The notes beneath the pieces were generated by a model, which was given only the letters and a program-made list of their open reading frames with translations, did not search any database and was not told where the DNA came from. Made by a program: the position numbers and the translations under genes. From the NCBI GenBank assembly GCA_021810985.1, contig JAJZQA010000097.1:1-8588 (forward strand): a stretch of DNA of 8,588 nucleotides. Reading direction: 5' to 3'. This document shows, one piece after another, positions 7,144-8,588 of this stretch. How positions within the stretch are numbered: the stretch's first letter is position 1; each line of letters begins with the position of its first letter. This stretch comes from Deltaproteobacteria bacterium (GTDB lineage Bacteria; Desulfobacterota; Desulfuromonadia; Geobacterales; Geobacteraceae).

Positions 7144-7173
7144 ACTGTACTGTATATCGGTGTCTTTAGTCAA
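7144..7173 (-). promoter_or_regulatory. Weak candidate sigma70 promoter for the DUF4154-receptor-kinase operon
   Basis: On the minus strand TTGACT (7173-7168) is followed after 18 bases by TACAGT (7149-7144), a good -35 and a poor -10 at slightly long spacing. If used, the transcript would have a leader of about 100 bases containing the TATAATC repeats and the palindrome. The poor -10 would fit a promoter that needs an activator. Other start sites in 7039-7170 are possible. Confidence 0.3.
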
Positions 7174-7205
7174 AACTTGAATTTATCGTCTATTTTCCCG
7201 GAAGC

Positions 7206-7234
7206 TTGACCGGCCGAGCCACATGACATATAAA
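7206..7234 (+). promoter_or_regulatory. Sigma70 promoter for the DUF4139 gene
   Basis: TTGACC (7206-7211) and TATAAA (7229-7234) are separated by exactly 17 bases, and AT-rich DNA lies just upstream (about 7175-7195). Each hexamer differs from consensus at one position. Transcription would begin near 7241, giving a leader of about 54 bases before the ATG at 7295. The promoter points away from the DUF4154 operon, so the two units diverge across 7039-7294. Confidence 0.7.
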
Positions 7235-7294
7235 GGAAAGGTACTGTTTTCACGCCAATCAGAGCGCTGCGCCCCATGTCCAGGAGGATGCACC

Positions 7295-8588
7295 ATGAGA
7301 AAACCTTTCTTCCCGATGCTCGCAACTTTCACCCTCGTTGCCACTTTGATCCTTCCCCTTCCGTCCACGGCATCAGCCGCTGATGCTGGAAGCACCGCTA
7401 CCTCCACCCTCAAAGACCAGAGCGGTGTGGCCCTGACCGTCTATAACGACAACCTCGGTCTGGTCAAAGACCTGCGGGAAATCACCCTGACAAAGGGTGT
7501 CAGCGAGCTGCGTTTCATGGACGTTGCTTCGGGAATCATCCCTGCCAGCGTTTCAATCAAGAGCCTTTCCGGCTCCGGCGGCTTCCGCATCCTGGAACAG
7601 AACTACGAGTACGACCTGCTCAACCCCCAGAAGCTGCTGGATAAATATGTCGGGAAAGAGCTGCGGCTCTATCAGAAAAATCCCCACACGGAACGGGAAG
7701 AGATCGTCACCGCCACGCTCCTTTCCACGAACGGCGGAGCGATTTACCGGATCGGCGACGGCATCACCTATGGTCACCCCGGCAGAGTTATTCTTCCCGG
7801 TGTCCCGGAAAACCTCATCTCCCAGCCTACCCTGGTCTGGCTGGTGGACAACAACCAGCCGGCAACCGCGAAGATCGAGGCCTCCTACCTGACCAGCGGA
7901 ATTTCCTGGCGGGCGGACTACGTCCTGACCCTGAACGAGAAGGACACCCGGGCCGACCTGACCGGCTGGGTCACCATCGATAACAGAAGCGGTGCAATGT
8001 TCCGCAACGCCACGCTGAAGCTGGTTGCGGGCGATGTCAACCGGGTTCGGGAAGTCGTGCCCTACCAGGACCGGCTGTTGAAGACGGCCATGGCAGAAGC
8101 CGCACCCGAGTTCCGTGAAGAGGGCTTTTTCGAATACCATATTTATACCCTGGAGCGACCTTCCACCATTAAGGACAACCAGACCAAGCAGATTCGTCTG
8201 CTCCAGGCCGCGGGTGTTCCGGTAAAGAAAGAGCTGCAGCTCAGTGGCGACCGCCGTTTTTTCTCTGCCCCCTCCGGAGAGCAGGACAACAGCCGCAAAG
8301 TCGCTGTCTTCCTGGAAATAGAAAACCGCAAATCGAGCAGCCTCGGCATGCCGCTGCCCAAGGGAACGGTCCGGGTTTACAAACAGGATAGTGACGTCAG
8401 CCTGCAATTCGCCGGCGAAGACGCCATCGAGCACACCCCGAAGGACGAAAAACTGCGGGTCAAACTGGGCGAAGCCTTTGACCTGACAGCAAACCGTAAG
8501 CAGACCGACTGGAAAAAGATCGCTTCCGACACCTACGAAGCGGCCTTCGAGATAACCCTGCGCAACCACAAGACGGAAAATGTGATCG
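7295..8588 (+). CDS. Secreted DUF4139 domain-containing protein (3' end beyond the window)
   Basis: The frame is open from the ATG at 7295 to the right edge, giving 431 codons without a stop. AGGAGG at 7282-7287 with 7-base spacing fixes the start. Residues 1-28 form a classic signal peptide (MRKPF, hydrophobic core, TASA before the predicted cleavage), so the product enters the periplasm or beyond. The mature part resembles the DUF4139 family of conserved secreted proteins: VALTVYNDNLGLVKDLREI (45-63), YLTSGISWRADYVLTL (198-213), then GWVTIDNRSG and NATLKLVAGDV (224-248), and later VFLEIENRKSSSLGMPLPKG (338-357). The family has no established biochemical role that I can name, and no catalytic residues are evident. 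It is transcribed divergently from the DUF4154 operon under its own promoter. A long open frame on the opposite strand (7553-8569) is a shadow of this gene. Confidence 0.85.
   Translation, partial: MRKPFFPMLATFTLVATLILPLPSTASAADAGSTATSTLKDQSGVALTVYNDNLGLVKDLREITLTKGVSELRFMDVASGIIPASVSIKSLSGSGGFRILEQNYEYDLLNPQKLLDKYVGKELRLYQKNPHTEREEIVTATLLSTNGGAIYRIGDGITYGHPGRVILPGVPENLISQPTLVWLVDNNQPATAKIEASYLTSGISWRADYVLTLNEKDTRADLTGWVTIDNRSGAMFRNATLKLVAGDVNRVREVVPYQDRLLKTAMAEAAPEFREEGFFEYHIYTLERPSTIKDNQTKQIRLLQAAGVPVKKELQLSGDRRFFSAPSGEQDNSRKVAVFLEIENRKSSSLGMPLPKGTVRVYKQDSDVSLQFAGEDAIEHTPKDEKLRVKLGEAFDLTANRKQTDWKKIASDTYEAAFEITLRNHKTENVI

Noticed and set aside
6917..7180. 87-codon plus-strand open frame across the DUF4154 start and the intergenic region
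   Set aside because: Half of it is antisense to the DUF4154 gene and the rest lies in regulatory DNA; no ribosome-binding site or domain is seen.
7553..8569. 338-codon minus-strand open frame at the right end
   Set aside because: The plus-strand frame across the same DNA has a signal peptide, a strong ribosome-binding site, a promoter and DUF4139 family motifs, and it stays open to the edge of the window.

Overview
The window reads as ordinary chromosomal DNA of a Gram-negative bacterium. It has outer-membrane and periplasmic proteins, a TonB-dependent receptor and GC-biased third codon positions. The style of the sensor genes (a CHASE8 kinase with a cytochrome-c-like cysteine/histidine motif, and a DUF4154 protein) suggests a relative of Geobacter, Pelobacter or Desulfuromonas. 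That lineage is an inference from gene style, not from a marker gene. There are no mobile elements, CRISPR arrays, tRNAs or rRNAs, and no broken genes.

Layout: (1) 1-1546, minus strand: a phosphoglucomutase/phosphomannomutase-family gene, followed 48 bases later by the first 29 codons of uvrA, which runs off the left edge. (2) 1547-1682: an intergenic stretch with a strong hairpin that probably separates this pair from the next operon. (3) 1683-7038, minus strand: a three-gene operon read right to left. It encodes a secreted YfiR-like (DUF4154) protein, a TonB-dependent outer-membrane receptor whose start overlaps the upstream stop as ATGA, and, after a 68-base spacer with a short repeat/hairpin, a membrane hybrid histidine kinase (TM-CHASE8-TM-HAMP-HisKA-HATPase-REC-HPt). 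(4) 7039-7294: a divergent intergenic region with a near-consensus sigma70 promoter for the rightward gene, plus a palindrome and a short direct repeat near the leftward operon start. (5) 7295 to the right edge, plus strand: the first 431 codons of a secreted DUF4139 protein.

The most interesting unit is the three-gene operon. In Pseudomonas the periplasmic DUF4154 protein YfiR represses YfiN, an inner-membrane CHASE8-HAMP-GGDEF diguanylate cyclase. Here a DUF4154 protein sits with a CHASE8-HAMP protein whose output is a histidine-kinase phosphorelay, and a TonB-dependent receptor lies between them. This suggests an envelope-spanning circuit: outer-membrane ligand or receptor state, then periplasmic regulator, then CHASE8 sensor, then phosphorelay. 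The CHASE8 region also carries an insert with a CX3CH motif that could bind heme c or sense redox state. No response regulator with an output domain is visible in the window, so the end point of the pathway is unknown.
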